DNA of 64,000 nt from Actinomycetes bacterium (GTDB lineage Bacteria; Actinomycetota; Acidimicrobiia; Acidimicrobiales; Palsa-688), in the NCBI GenBank assembly GCA_021838445.1, contig JAKCDU010000012.1, positions 1-64,000 on the forward strand, given 5' to 3'. The notes beneath the pieces were generated by a model, which saw only the letters and a program-made list of their open reading frames with translations, did not search any database and was not told the DNA's origin. Positions 18,367 to 28,002 of the stretch are shown here, in pieces. Both the position numbers and the translations under genes were made by a program. Positions within the stretch are counted from its first letter, which is position 1. Each line of letters opens with the position of its first letter.

Positions 18367-19050
18367 ATGCCGGAGCGACCCGTCACGGACGTTGACCTGA
18401 TCCGATGGAGCGAAGCGCTGGCCGGCATCGCCCGGACCGGTCTGGCTTTCACCCAGAGCCTCTACGAGCGGGAACGCTTCGAGGAGATACTCAAGGTCGC
18501 CGCCGACATCCGGGTGGCGGCGGACCACGACGGTGGTCGATTCGATGCCGAGGCGGTGGCCGCCGGCTGGATCGACAGCGTGGACGCCGGGGTGGCCGGG
18601 TACGTCACCCCCAAGGTGGCGGTCGGCGCCATCGTGGGCAACGACCGCGGTGAGCTCCTGCTCATCCAGCGCGGCGACTCCGGGGTGTGGCTCTACCCGA
18701 CCGGGTGGGCCGACGTCGGGTACTCGGCCGCCGAGGTGGTGGTGAAAGAGGTCGAGGAGGAGGCGGGCATAGAGGTCGAGCCGCTGCGCCTGGTGGCTGT
18801 CATCGACGGGCTACGCCTCGGGGCCAACGGGCTGCCGTTCTACTCCCTCGTCTTCCACTGCCGGGCGGTGGGCGGTGACCTGCGGCCGCATCCCCTCGAG
18901 ACCAGGGATGTGGGCTGGTTCGCCGAGGACGCCCTCCCCAGTCCCCTCGCCGGCGGCGGCCACTGGCGGGAGATGGCCTTCAACGCCATCCGGGGACGCC
19001 CCTTCGACGTGGTGTTCGACCTGCCCCGGCGGTCGACCTGGCGGAGCTGA
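18367..19050 (+). CDS. Nudix hydrolase with N-terminal helical domain
   Basis: The 227-aa protein has an N-terminal ~65-residue helical domain (RWSEALAGIARTGLAFTQSLYERERFEEIL) like the 'hydrolase of X-linked nucleoside diphosphate' N-domain. A Nudix fold follows. The Nudix box reads GWADVGYSAAEVVVKEVEEEAGI: the usual first Glu is Tyr and the REUxEE Arg is Lys, while the metal-binding EEExG core is kept. It probably hydrolyses a nucleoside-diphosphate-linked compound; the substrate is unknown. The ATG at 18367 begins 11 nt after the flavoprotein stop, so both are likely cotranscribed. Confidence 0.85.
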   Translation: MPERPVTDVDLIRWSEALAGIARTGLAFTQSLYERERFEEILKVAADIRVAADHDGGRFDAEAVAAGWIDSVDAGVAGYVTPKVAVGAIVGNDRGELLLIQRGDSGVWLYPTGWADVGYSAAEVVVKEVEEEAGIEVEPLRLVAVIDGLRLGANGLPFYSLVFHCRAVGGDLRPHPLETRDVGWFAEDALPSPLAGGGHWREMAFNAIRGRPFDVVFDLPRRSTWRS

Positions 19051-19056
19051 GGCGGC

Positions 19057-19668
19057 GTGGGCCTGCCCACCTGGTTGCAGCGCCAGCAGTCGGTGACGGT
19101 GCGGGCCGCCACGCAGCGGGTGAACCGTTCCGACCTCGACCGTTTCTTCAAGAGCCTCGGCGCCGATGGCGCCGTCGCCCGGGATCTCGACGCCGAGGTG
19201 GACAAGGAGCTGGCCCGCGTCAACGCCCTCAGCACTCTCACCTCACCTCTGGCCGTCTCCTACATGGAGCGTCTGTCTCGGCCCATCCCCAGCCTCACGC
19301 CTGAGATCGGCGTGCTGATCGTGGGCCGTACCTACGTGGCCCACATGGTGGTCGAGTCCGATCCGAACCGCTTCGGGGCCGCTGACGTTCCCGTCCTCGC
19401 CACCCTCCCGCCGCTGAAGAAGGGCCGGCCCCCGCAGGACCTGCTGACGAGAGTGGTGAAAGTGAGCAGGGGTCGCACCTTCCCCCCTATATGCGCCCTG
19501 ACCCCGGCGGCGTGGGAGGGCCTGGTGCGAGCCACCACCAAACGGGCCCACGACGCCGCCGCCGGGGAGTTGGTCTCGATCGAGGTGGTGGACGGCGTCG
19601 CCCGCTTCGCCTGGGTGTTGCGCCAGGTAGACCTGCACTACGGGCTTTCGCCCGAGGTCAACAGCTGA
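19057..19668 (+). CDS. hypothetical protein, 203 aa
   Basis: Not recognised. It starts with GTG 6 nt after the Nudix stop, so it belongs to the same operon. The N-terminal third is helical and charged (RVNRSDLDRFFKSLGADG, ARDLDAEVDKELARV). The middle has a beta-rich part (IGVLIVGRTYVAHMVVESDP), and the C-terminal part has AHDAAAGELVSIEVVDGV and ends VDLHYGLSPEVNS. No signal, membrane helix or catalytic motif is apparent. Its last 31 nt overlap the end of the convergent gene at 19638-20117. Confidence 0.7.
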   Translation: MGLPTWLQRQQSVTVRAATQRVNRSDLDRFFKSLGADGAVARDLDAEVDKELARVNALSTLTSPLAVSYMERLSRPIPSLTPEIGVLIVGRTYVAHMVVESDPNRFGAADVPVLATLPPLKKGRPPQDLLTRVVKVSRGRTFPPICALTPAAWEGLVRATTKRAHDAAAGELVSIEVVDGVARFAWVLRQVDLHYGLSPEVNS

Positions 19669-20117
19669 TCCAGTAGGGCGTCGATCACCGAGACCCGCCC
19701 CGCCGAGCGCTCCCAGGCGTCGCCTATCCGGTCGTGGTCGACCAGTCCGGCGGCTTCGGGCTCGATCCCCAGGGCCGCCACCGCAGCTACGACCAGCGGT
19801 CGGGGTTCGATTTCGTCGCCGTAGGCGGCGAAGGCCTCCAGCCCGTCCCACAGTCGCTCCAAAGGGGCGGGGGGCGGGGCGCCGGTGGCCAGGGCCAGCG
19901 CCGTCTCGGAGAACACCTCGTAGGTTCCCGTTCCCTGCGGGCGCTGGTAGCCGGCCACCGGATGGAGGCGCCACTCGACGGGCATCCCGGCCGGGCCGTC
20001 ATCTCTCAGCCACACCTGCGAACCGTTCACGTAGGCGTCCACGGGCTCACCGAAGCGTTCGTCGAGGGCGACGATGAGAGCGGGGGTGGCCCGCCACACC
20101 GCCGCGGCTACGAGCAC
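19638..20117 (-). CDS. hypothetical protein downstream of PAC2 gene
   Basis: Not recognised. The GTG at 20117 gives 159 aa (VLVAAAVWRATPALIVALDERFGEPVD...). The frame is open much further upstream, but that part is antisense-like low-complexity sequence lying inside the PAC2 gene. Visible features are a VDAYVNGSQVWLRDDGPAGM segment, an EWRLHPVAGY motif and a long acidic helical tail. It follows the PAC2 gene by 44 nt on the same strand and may be cotranscribed. It converges on, and overlaps by 31 nt, the gene ending at 19668. Confidence 0.6.
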   Translation of the reverse strand: MLVAAAVWRATPALIVALDERFGEPVDAYVNGSQVWLRDDGPAGMPVEWRLHPVAGYQRPQGTGTYEVFSETALALATGAPPPAPLERLWDGLEAFAAYGDEIEPRPLVVAAVAALGIEPEAAGLVDHDRIGDAWERSAGRVSVIDALLDQLLTSGESP

Positions 20118-20161
20118 GGCGGCACACTCAGGCCGGGGCGCAGGGCGTTGCCGGGCACGGT

Positions 20162-21040
20162 TCAGTCCCGGCGCGGGTGCTCGCGCAGGAACTTCTCGAC
20201 TTCGGAGGCCAACTCGTCGATGTTCCCGAGGCGGAGCGAGCCGGGCACGCCCGGGTCGGTCCAGTCGGCATCGGCGCTCTCCTCCAGCTGGGCCACGTAG
20301 GCGGCGGCGTCCTCGTCGTCGGCGATGCGCTCGGTCACCTCCCTCTCGTACTGGCGCGCCGCGGTTCGCAGCTCCATGGGATCGACGGGCGCTCCGAGCA
20401 GGGCCGCCGAGCGTTCCACGAGAGCCAGGGCCGCTTTGGGGGAGGGGAGTTGGTGGACGTAGTGGGGAACGGCGGCCCAGAACGAGGCGGTCGGTATCCC
20501 GCCGCGGCGCAGGGCGTCGTGGAGGACACCCACGATCCCGGTGGGGCCCTCGTAGGTGGGGGCGGCCAGGCCGAGGCGGTCGGCCAGGTCCCGGTCGTCG
20601 GTGGTGCCCGAGACCCGCACCGGGCGGGTGTGGGGCACGTCGGCGAGCAGGGCCCCGAGGATGACCGCCAACTCGGCCCCGACCTTGGTGGCCACCTCGA
20701 CGAGGGCCTGGGCGAAGGTCCGCCACTTCAGCTGGGGTTCCACGCCCCGCACCAGCACCAGGTCGTGGTTGGAGCCCGGCACCCCGGCGCCGAGGAGCTC
20801 GATGTCGGGCCACACGATCTCGCGGTGGCCGGCGTCGGAAAGGCGGACGTTGGGCCGGGTGACGGTGAAGTCGTAGAACTCCTCGGCGTCGATGGTGGCG
20901 AAGCGCTCGGCCTGCCAGGCCTGCGCCAGGTAGCTGAGGGCCAGCGAGGAGGCATCCCCGGCGTCGTTCCATCCCTCGAAGGCGACCACGAGTAGCGGCC
21001 GGCGCAGAGCGGGCTCGCGTTCCCAGCGCACGAGTTCCAT
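20162..21040 (-). CDS. PAC2 family protein
   Basis: The 292-aa protein belongs to the PAC2 (proteasome-assembly-chaperone 2-like) superfamily: PLLVVAFEGWNDAGDASS near the N-terminus, RPNVRLSDAGHREIVWP, ILGALLADVPHTRPVRVSGT, and YEGPTGIVGVLHDA. In actinobacteria these proteins accompany proteasome-bearing genomes, but a chaperone role in bacteria is unproven. The ATG at 21040 gives the typical MELVRWEREP opening. It is divergent from lhr (65-nt gap). Confidence 0.88.
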   Translation of the reverse strand: MELVRWEREPALRRPLLVVAFEGWNDAGDASSLALSYLAQAWQAERFATIDAEEFYDFTVTRPNVRLSDAGHREIVWPDIELLGAGVPGSNHDLVLVRGVEPQLKWRTFAQALVEVATKVGAELAVILGALLADVPHTRPVRVSGTTDDRDLADRLGLAAPTYEGPTGIVGVLHDALRRGGIPTASFWAAVPHYVHQLPSPKAALALVERSAALLGAPVDPMELRTAARQYEREVTERIADDEDAAAYVAQLEESADADWTDPGVPGSLRLGNIDELASEVEKFLREHPRRD

Positions 21041-21105
21041 GTGTCGAACCTACCGGGACGGATCGCTCGGCGCAGAACAACCTGTCCACTCGTACCCTTC
21101 AAGGC

Positions 21106-24100
21106 GTGGAGTTCTCCCCGGCAACTCGGGCGTGGTTCGAGGCCGCCTTCGACGCGCCCACCGACGCCCAGACGAGAGGATGGGAGGCCATCGGCCGTGG
21201 CGACCACACCCTGATCCTGGCCCCGACGGGTTCGGGCAAGACCCTCGCCGCTTTCCTGTGGGCTCTGGACCGGCTGCTGACCCACGGGTCGGGCGTCGGC
21301 TGTCGGATCCTCTACGTCAGCCCGTTGAAGGCCCTGACCTACGACGTGGCCCGCAACCTGCGGGCGCCGCTCGCCGGAATCGCCCGGGAGGCGGCCCGGG
21401 CCGGGCTGCGGCTGCCCGAGGTGAGCATCGCCACCCGCACCGGTGACACGCCGACCGAGGAGCGGAGGGCCATGGCCCGCCGGCCCCCCGACATCCTCAT
21501 CACCACCCCCGAGTCGCTGTACCTGCTGCTCACCTCCAAGGCGGCCTCGATGCTCCACACGGTGGAGCACGTGATCATCGACGAGATCCACTCGGTGGCC
21601 GCCACCAAGCGGGGCTCGCACCTGGCGGTCTCACTGGAGCGACTGGAGGACGTGACCGCCCGACCCCCGCAGCGCATAGGCCTGTCGGCCACCCAGCGGC
21701 CGCTCGACGAGCTGGCCCGCTACCTGGGGGGGGGTGCGCCCCACCCCCGGCCCGTGACCATCGTCGACGCCGGAGTGCGAAAAGCCCTGGAACTGTCCAT
21801 CGTCGTCCCGGTCGCCGCCATGGGGGACCTGGCCCGACCCCCGCTGGACGGTCCCGCCGCAGGGCCTCCGCCGGCGGGAGAGGCCCCGGCCCCGTCGATC
21901 TGGCCGGCGGTGTACCCCGAGTTGCTGCAGCTGATCCGGACCCACCGCTCCACCCTCATATTCGTCAACTCCCGCCGCCTGGCCGAGAGGCTGGCCGCCC
22001 GCTTGAACGAGTTGGCGGCCGACGACGACACCTACGCGTCAGGAGCCTCGTCGTACATGGCGGCGGGAGCCCCGGCCGAGCTGGTCCGGGCCCACCACGG
22101 GTCCATCGCCCGAGAGCAGCGCCTCGAGATCGAGGACGCCTTGAAGGCCGGCACCCTGCCCGCTCTGGTCGCCACGTCGAGCCTGGAGCTCGGTATCGAC
22201 ATGGGCGCCGTCGACCTGGTGGTACAGGTCGAGGCCCCGACGTCGGTGTCCTCGGGGCTGCAGCGGATCGGGCGGGCCGGTCACCAGGTGGGCGAGCCGT
22301 CCAAGGGAAAAATCTTTCCGAAGTTCCGTCACGACCTCCTCGTGGCCGCCGCCGTGGCCGAACGCATGCAGGCCGGGCTCGTGGAGGAGACCCGGGTCCC
22401 ACGGAACGCGCTCGACGTCGTGGCCCAGCAGGTGGTGGCCATCGTGGCGTCAGCCGAGGGTCGGGTCCCGGTGGGGGACCTGGCGGCCACGCTGCGACGG
22501 GCCTATCCCTACCGGGACCTGCCCGACGAGGCGTTCCACGGGGTCCTCGACATGCTCTCGGGGCGCTACCCGAGCGACGAGTACGCCGATCTGCGACCCC
22601 GGCTGGTGTGGGACCGGGTGTCCGGTGAGGTCGAAGCGCGCCCCGGGGCCCGGATGCTCGCCGTCACCTCCGGCGGGACCATTCCCGACCGGGGGCTGTA
22701 CGGCGTGTTCACCCCGGAGGGGGGCCGGGTGGGGGAGCTCGACGAGGAGATGGTCTACGAGTCGCGGGTGGGCGAGACGTTCCTGCTCGGGGCCACCACC
22801 TGGCGCATCCAGGAGATCACCCGGGACCGGGTGATCGTCATCCCCGCCCCCGGCGTTCCGGGCAAGATGCCGTTCTGGCACGGTGACAGCGTCGGGCGGC
22901 CCTACGAGCTGGGGCGGGCCATCGGAGCGTTCACCCGCGAGGTGCGGGTCCGCTCCGACGAGGACCTGGCCCGAAGCTGCGGGCTCGACGAGCTGGCCGT
23001 GGGGAACCTCCGGGCCTACATCGACGAGGAGCGGGCCGCCACCGGGGGGCTGGTGCCGACCGACCGTCAGATAGTCGTGGAACGCTTTCGCGACGAGCTC
23101 GGCGACTGGAGGGTGGCGGTCCTCTCGCCTTTCGGGGCGCGCGTCCACGCCCCGTGGGCCATGGCCATCGAGAGCCGCCTGCGGCGCGACACCGGCGTGG
23201 AGGTGCAGGCCCTGTGGAGCGACGACGGGATCATCATCCGGCTGCCCGAGTCCGAGGACGCCCCACCCCTCGACGCGGTCCTGGTCGACCCCGACGAGCT
23301 CGACGAGCTGGTCGTCGGTGCCGTCGGCGGCTCGGCCCTGTTCGCCGCCCGCTTCCGGGAGAACGCCGCCCGGGCCCTGCTCATCCCCCGCCGCCGCCCC
23401 GGTAGTCGCACCCCGCTGTGGCAGCTGCGCCAGCGCGCCGCCGACCTACTGGCGGTGGCGAGCGGCCACGAGTCGTTCCCCGTCCTGCTCGAGACCTACC
23501 GGGAGTGTCTGCAGGACGTCTTCGACCTCCCCGCCCTCAACGATCTCCTGCGCGACATCGCGGCCCGGCGAGTCCATGTCGGGGAGGTCGAGCTCGAGGA
23601 CCCGTCGCCGTTCGCCAGCGGGCTGGTGTTCTCCTACGTGGCCCAGTTCATGTACGAGGGCGACGCCCCTCTGGCCGAGCGCCGGGCCCAGGCGCTCACC
23701 CTCGATCGCCGGATGCTGTCCGAGCTGCTCGGGACCGATGAGCTGCGGGACCTCCTCGACGCCGAGGTCATCGATGGCCTCGAAGCCGAGCTGCAGGGCC
23801 GGGCCCCCGGGCGCCGCTGCGCCACCGTGGAGGCGGTCTCGGATCTGCTGCGGCGGATCGGCGATGTGACCGCCGGGGAACTGCAGCCGCGCTGCACCAG
23901 CGAGGCTCTGGCCGGCGAAGCGTGGGCCGAGCTGGTCGCCACCCGCCGGGCTTTCGTGGTGCGGGTGGCGGGCGAGGAGCGGCTCGTGATCGCCGACGAC
24001 GTGGCCCGCTACCGGGACGGGCTCGGTGTCGCCGAGCCCAGGGGCGTCGCTGAATCTCTCCTGGATCCGGTGCCCGACGCCTTGATGCAGCTGGTCCGGC

Positions 24101-25680
24101 GCTGGGCTCGGACCCACGGCCCCTTCGAGTCGGCCACCCCGTCGGCTCGGTTTGCCGTCCCCGCCCCGGAGATGACCGCGGTGCTGGACCGTCTGGCCGG
24201 CGAGGGGAGGCTGGTCCGGGGGGCGTTCCGCCCCGGCGGCCACGGTCGCGACGAGTGGTGCGACGTGGACGTGCTGCGCATCCTGCGCCAGAGGTCTCTG
24301 GCGGTGCTGCGCCGCGAGGTGGAGCCGGCCGACGCCGAAGCCCTGGCCCGCTTCCTGCCGGCCTGGCACGGGGTGGCCCCGGTGGGTACCCGGCCCGAGT
24401 CGACCGGGGCCGACCGGGTCCTCGAGGTGATCGGCCAGCTGGAGGGTTGGGCGGTACCGGCCAGCGCCCTCGAGGCCGACATCCTGGCCGTCCGGGTGGG
24501 CGACTACGACCCCCGGATGCTCGACGAGCTGATGGTCAGCGGCGAGGTGATGTGGGTGGGAGCGGGACCGCTCGGGCGCGGCGACGGCCGGGTCGTGCTG
24601 GCCCGCCGGGGGGTGGCCGGGCTGCTCCTGCCCCGCCTCGGTTACGGCCCGGCGGAACCCGCGGGGTCGTGGCCGCCTCCTGCCGGCGAGGGCCCCGAGG
24701 ACGCAGCTGCGGCCCACGACGGGCTGCACAACCACATCCGCCAGCAGTTGGCCGCCCGCGGTGCCTGCTTCTTCCGTGAGATCGGCGGCATCCGATGGTC
24801 CGACCAGGAGGTGCTGGCGGCCCTTTGGGACCTGGTCTGGTCGGGTGAGGTCACCTGCGACGGGTTCGCCGCGGTGCGGGCTTTTGTCTCCCCGGCGTCG
24901 GGGGCCGGTCGGCGATCCGGGGGGCGAGGCTCGGGGCGGCCCCGGGCGGCACCCCTGCCGAGGCCGTCACGGCCCCGCCCGGGCTCGGTCCGTTCCGCCG
25001 CCCCGCCGAGCGGGCAGGGCCGGTGGTCCCTGGTGGGGCGCGAGCTCAGCGGCCCCCTTGTCGAGGACCCCCGGGAGCGGAGCCGTCGCGACGTCGAGTC
25101 GGCCGCTGCCGCGGTAGGCGCTCTGCTCGAGCGCCACGGAGTGCTCACCCGCGACGCCGTACGCTTCGAGGCGGTTCCGGGAGGGTTCGCCGGTATCTAC
25201 CCGGTGCTCAAGACCCTCGAGGAGTCCGGACGGATACGGAGGGGCTACTTCCTGTCCGGCATGGGAGGCGCGCAGTTCGCCCTGCCCGGAGCAGTGGATC
25301 GGCTGCGAGCCGAGTCCCGGCGCTTCGACACCGGCCGGGACGACCCCGAGGTGCACGTCCTGGCGGCCACCGACCCGGCCAACCCCTACGGGGCGTCGAT
25401 CCCCTGGCCGGTCAAGGGTCCACAGCGTGTGCCCGGGGCCTACGTCATCCTGGTCGACGGTCTGGGCTGCGCCTACCTGGAACGATCGGGCCGGGGCCTG
25501 GTCGCCTTCCGGGACCCCGACTCCCGGTGGGGACCGACGGTGGCCGCCGCGCTCGCCGATCTGGTGAGGGCGGGGCGGTGGAGGCGCCTCGCCCTGCAGC
25601 GTTGGCCCGACGACCTGACCGAAGCGCTCACCTCCGCCGGCTTCGTGCCATCCCCCAAAGGGCTGGTCCTCTACCGCTGA
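21106..25680 (+). CDS. lhr: Lhr-type ATP-dependent helicase
   Basis: This 1524-aa superfamily 2 helicase is of full Lhr length. Motifs include Q-motif region TDAQTRGWEAI, Walker A APTGSGKT (39-46), DEIH (159-162), SATQRPLDELA and RIGRAGHQ (motif VI). After the two RecA domains comes a winged helix, then the Lhr-core barrel (TSGGTIPDRGLYGVF) and the long Lhr C-terminal region typical of actinobacterial Lhr. Lhr translocates 3'-5' on single-stranded DNA and unwinds RNA-DNA hybrids; in mycobacteria it is induced by DNA damage. The start is the GTG at 21106. The C-terminal part has a disordered Pro/Arg-rich insert (~1265-1305). Confidence 0.95.
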   Translation: MEFSPATRAWFEAAFDAPTDAQTRGWEAIGRGDHTLILAPTGSGKTLAAFLWALDRLLTHGSGVGCRILYVSPLKALTYDVARNLRAPLAGIAREAARAGLRLPEVSIATRTGDTPTEERRAMARRPPDILITTPESLYLLLTSKAASMLHTVEHVIIDEIHSVAATKRGSHLAVSLERLEDVTARPPQRIGLSATQRPLDELARYLGGGAPHPRPVTIVDAGVRKALELSIVVPVAAMGDLARPPLDGPAAGPPPAGEAPAPSIWPAVYPELLQLIRTHRSTLIFVNSRRLAERLAARLNELAADDDTYASGASSYMAAGAPAELVRAHHGSIAREQRLEIEDALKAGTLPALVATSSLELGIDMGAVDLVVQVEAPTSVSSGLQRIGRAGHQVGEPSKGKIFPKFRHDLLVAAAVAERMQAGLVEETRVPRNALDVVAQQVVAIVASAEGRVPVGDLAATLRRAYPYRDLPDEAFHGVLDMLSGRYPSDEYADLRPRLVWDRVSGEVEARPGARMLAVTSGGTIPDRGLYGVFTPEGGRVGELDEEMVYESRVGETFLLGATTWRIQEITRDRVIVIPAPGVPGKMPFWHGDSVGRPYELGRAIGAFTREVRVRSDEDLARSCGLDELAVGNLRAYIDEERAATGGLVPTDRQIVVERFRDELGDWRVAVLSPFGARVHAPWAMAIESRLRRDTGVEVQALWSDDGIIIRLPESEDAPPLDAVLVDPDELDELVVGAVGGSALFAARFRENAARALLIPRRRPGSRTPLWQLRQRAADLLAVASGHESFPVLLETYRECLQDVFDLPALNDLLRDIAARRVHVGEVELEDPSPFASGLVFSYVAQFMYEGDAPLAERRAQALTLDRRMLSELLGTDELRDLLDAEVIDGLEAELQGRAPGRRCATVEAVSDLLRRIGDVTAGELQPRCTSEALAGEAWAELVATRRAFVVRVAGEERLVIADDVARYRDGLGVAEPRGVAESLLDPVPDALMQLVRRWARTHGPFESATPSARFAVPAPEMTAVLDRLAGEGRLVRGAFRPGGHGRDEWCDVDVLRILRQRSLAVLRREVEPADAEALARFLPAWHGVAPVGTRPESTGADRVLEVIGQLEGWAVPASALEADILAVRVGDYDPRMLDELMVSGEVMWVGAGPLGRGDGRVVLARRGVAGLLLPRLGYGPAEPAGSWPPPAGEGPEDAAAAHDGLHNHIRQQLAARGACFFREIGGIRWSDQEVLAALWDLVWSGEVTCDGFAAVRAFVSPASGAGRRSGGRGSGRPRAAPLPRPSRPRPGSVRSAAPPSGQGRWSLVGRELSGPLVEDPRERSRRDVESAAAAVGALLERHGVLTRDAVRFEAVPGGFAGIYPVLKTLEESGRIRRGYFLSGMGGAQFALPGAVDRLRAESRRFDTGRDDPEVHVLAATDPANPYGASIPWPVKGPQRVPGAYVILVDGLGCAYLERSGRGLVAFRDPDSRWGPTVAAALADLVRAGRWRRLALQRWPDDLTEALTSAGFVPSPKGLVLYR

Positions 25681-25723
25681 CTCCAGCCGGGAGCCGCCGG
25701 GAGCCGGGGTAGCCTGACCCGCC

Positions 25724-27040
25724 GTGCCCGCTCGGCTGCGTAGGACCCGACCCAGCCGGACGTGGCTGGTGGACCTCGGTCCCCTCCGCGACTCCCGGGA
25801 TTTCCGGTTGCTGTTCTCCGGCCAGCTGGTGTCCACCCTCGGGACCCAGCTGACGGCCGTGGCCGTCCCCTACCAGGTGTTCCGCATGACGGGCTCCTCC
25901 CTCGACGTCGGACTGGTCAGCCTCGCCCAGCTGGTCCCGCTGATCGTGTGCTCCATGGCGGGGGGCGTGCTGGCCGACACCCACGACCGGAGGCGGGTGC
26001 TGATGGCCACCGAGGTGCTGATGGCCGTGGCCAGCGTCGGTCTGGCCCTCAACGGCGGTCTCAGCCGACCGGCGCTGTGGCCGTTGTTCGTCCTGACTGC
26101 CGTCCAGGGGGGCCTGGCCGGATTCGACCGTCCCACCTTCAACGCCGCCATCCCCCGCCTGGTCCGCACGTCGGAATTGGCGGCGGCCTACTCCCTGTGG
26201 CAGGTGCAGTTCCAGCTGGGCATCGTGGTCGGCCCGTCGGTGGCCGGGCTGGTGCTAGCCGGCAGCGGAGTCGCCACCGTCTACTGGTTGGACGTGGCGT
26301 CGTTCGTGGTGTCGTTCGTGTCAGTGACCCTCCAGCGGCCCCAACCCCCCTCCGACCCGCAGGGGCGCCCCCCCGCCTGGCGTTCCCTCCGGGAGGGATT
26401 CGCCTACCTGCGGGGGCGTCAGAACCTCCAGGGGGTGTACCTGCTCGACATCGACGCCATGGTGTTCGGTATGCCCCGGGCGCTCTTCCCGGCCCTGGGG
26501 CTGGACTTCTTTCACGGCGGGGCCGAGGTCGTCGGGTTCCTCTACGCCGCCCCCGGGGTGGGGGCGCTGATCGGTGCGTTGACGACCGGGTGGGTGCAGT
26601 CGGTGCGGCGCCAGGGCCGGGCCGTGATCATCGCGGTGATCGTGTGGGGGGCGGCCATCGCCGCTTTCGGGCTGATCGACGTTCTGTGGATCGGCCTGGT
26701 GCTGCTGGCGCTGGCCGGGTGGGCCGACGTGGTGTCGGCGGTGTTCCGCAACACCATCCTGCAGACAGCCGTGCCCGACCACCTGCGTGGGAGGCTGTCA
26801 GCCATACAGATCGCCGTGGTCCAGGGAGGGCCGCGCCTCGGGGACCTCGAGGCGGGCGCCGTGGCCGACGGTCTCGGCAACGCCTTTTCGGTCGTGTCGG
26901 GCGGGGTCGCCTGCGTGATCGGGGCGCTGCTCCTCGCCGCCGCCCTGCCCGGCTTCCGCCACCAGGAGACCGCCGATCACGAGACCGTCGACCAGCCGGC
27001 CAGCCACGGCCACCCGCCGGGCGACCAGCGCGCCCCCTGA
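25724..27040 (+). CDS. MFS transporter (enterobactin-exporter-like, MFS_3)
   Basis: The 438-aa membrane protein has about 12 hydrophobic segments. Family features are DFRLLFSGQLVSTLGTQLT in helix 1, the loop motif GGVLADTHDRRRVL between helices 2 and 3, and VPDHLRGRLSAIQ in the second half, typical of the MFS_3 group of drug/siderophore exporters. The substrate is unknown. The GTG at 25724 is 43 nt after lhr, so cotranscription is possible. The last ~30 residues are His/Pro-rich (HQETADHETVDQPASHGH), possibly a cytoplasmic metal-binding tail. Confidence 0.85.
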   Translation: MPARLRRTRPSRTWLVDLGPLRDSRDFRLLFSGQLVSTLGTQLTAVAVPYQVFRMTGSSLDVGLVSLAQLVPLIVCSMAGGVLADTHDRRRVLMATEVLMAVASVGLALNGGLSRPALWPLFVLTAVQGGLAGFDRPTFNAAIPRLVRTSELAAAYSLWQVQFQLGIVVGPSVAGLVLAGSGVATVYWLDVASFVVSFVSVTLQRPQPPSDPQGRPPAWRSLREGFAYLRGRQNLQGVYLLDIDAMVFGMPRALFPALGLDFFHGGAEVVGFLYAAPGVGALIGALTTGWVQSVRRQGRAVIIAVIVWGAAIAAFGLIDVLWIGLVLLALAGWADVVSAVFRNTILQTAVPDHLRGRLSAIQIAVVQGGPRLGDLEAGAVADGLGNAFSVVSGGVACVIGALLLAAALPGFRHQETADHETVDQPASHGHPPGDQRAP

Positions 27041-27127
27041 GCGGCCGGTGGGTCCCCCGCCCCAACCGGGGTTCGGGGGCCTCGCCGCCTCCGCAGGGGT
27101 TCGGGGGGACGGGGCTACAGTCGGGCG

Positions 27128-27562
27128 GTGTTCGTGATCGAGGTGGCTCAGCCCGGGGATCCCGACGTGGTCAGTGCGTTTGGCCGGCTCCTGCCGCTGC
27201 TGTCCAGTTCGGCCCCGACTCCCACGGCGGCCGAGGTGGACGAGATCGCCGGCTCGCCGGCGACCACCCTGTTCGTAGCCCGCGACGGGACGGGTGGCCC
27301 GATCGTCGGCACCTTGACGCTGGCGATGTTCCGCCTACCCAGCGGCCTGCGAGCATGGATCGAGGACGTGATCGTCTCCAGTGAGGCGCGGGGCCGGGGT
27401 TGCGGCGAGCAGCTCACCGAGGCCGCCCTGGAGGCGGCCCGGGAGGCGGGGGCGCGTACCGTGGAGTTGACGTCGCGACCTTCCCGGGAGGCGGCCAACC
27501 GGCTCTACCGCCGGATGGGTTTCGAGCTGCGGGAGACCAACGTCTACCGCTATCAGCTCTGA
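27128..27562 (+). CDS. GNAT family N-acetyltransferase
   Basis: The 144-aa protein is a compact GNAT. WIEDVIVSSEARGRGCGEQL carries the acetyl-CoA pyrophosphate loop (RGRGCG), and SREAANRLYRRMGFELRETNVYRY is the typical C-terminal NxxLYxxxGF segment. The substrate is unknown. The GTG at 27128 is about 90 nt downstream of the MFS gene. It is convergent with the chorismate mutase gene, 14 nt away. Confidence 0.88.
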   Translation: MFVIEVAQPGDPDVVSAFGRLLPLLSSSAPTPTAAEVDEIAGSPATTLFVARDGTGGPIVGTLTLAMFRLPSGLRAWIEDVIVSSEARGRGCGEQLTEAALEAAREAGARTVELTSRPSREAANRLYRRMGFELRETNVYRYQL

Positions 27563-27576
27563 GCGCCGCACGCCGG

Positions 27577-27873
27577 CTAGACCTCGTCGGGTCCCAGCTC
27601 TTCGACTTCGAGCAGGGTGAAGCCGTCGATGATGGTGCGCAGCACCTGCTGCGCGACCCGTGGGTCCACGCCCGCTTCAGTGGCGATGTGGGCGATGCGG
27701 TCCAGCATGCGGTCCTCGCGGGCGCGGTCCACCACCGGCATGTGGTGGGCCCGCTTGTAGTGGACGACCTCGCCTACGAGGCGGGCCCGCTCGGCCAGCA
27801 GGGCTATCAGGCGTCGGTCGACGTCGTCGATGCGTGTCCTGACCTCTTGAAGATCGGGTATCTCGTCGGGCAC
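27577..27873 (-). CDS. chorismate mutase (AroQ type)
   Basis: This converts chorismate to prephenate for Phe/Tyr synthesis. The 98-aa protein is a single AroQ helical domain: RTRIDDVDRRLIALLAERARLVGEVVHYKR holds the catalytic Arg/Lys residues, followed by DRAREDRMLDRI and VLRTIIDGFTLLE. The GTG at 27873 gives the normal cytoplasmic length; no secretion signal is seen, unlike the secreted AroQ-gamma type. Longer upstream frames are antisense shadows of citrate synthase. It is divergent from citrate synthase, 129 nt away. Confidence 0.88.
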   Translation of the reverse strand: MPDEIPDLQEVRTRIDDVDRRLIALLAERARLVGEVVHYKRAHHMPVVDRAREDRMLDRIAHIATEAGVDPRVAQQVLRTIIDGFTLLEVEELGPDEV

Positions 27874-28002
27874 CGCAGCATCATGCCCGACGGGACAGCC
27901 CGCAGGGCGGGAAACCAACCTGTGCCGTCTGGAAGTTCCCGCCGCTCGTAGCGGTAGCATGCCGAACGTACCCATAATGATCTTTCTCCTATAGGGGGAG
28001 CT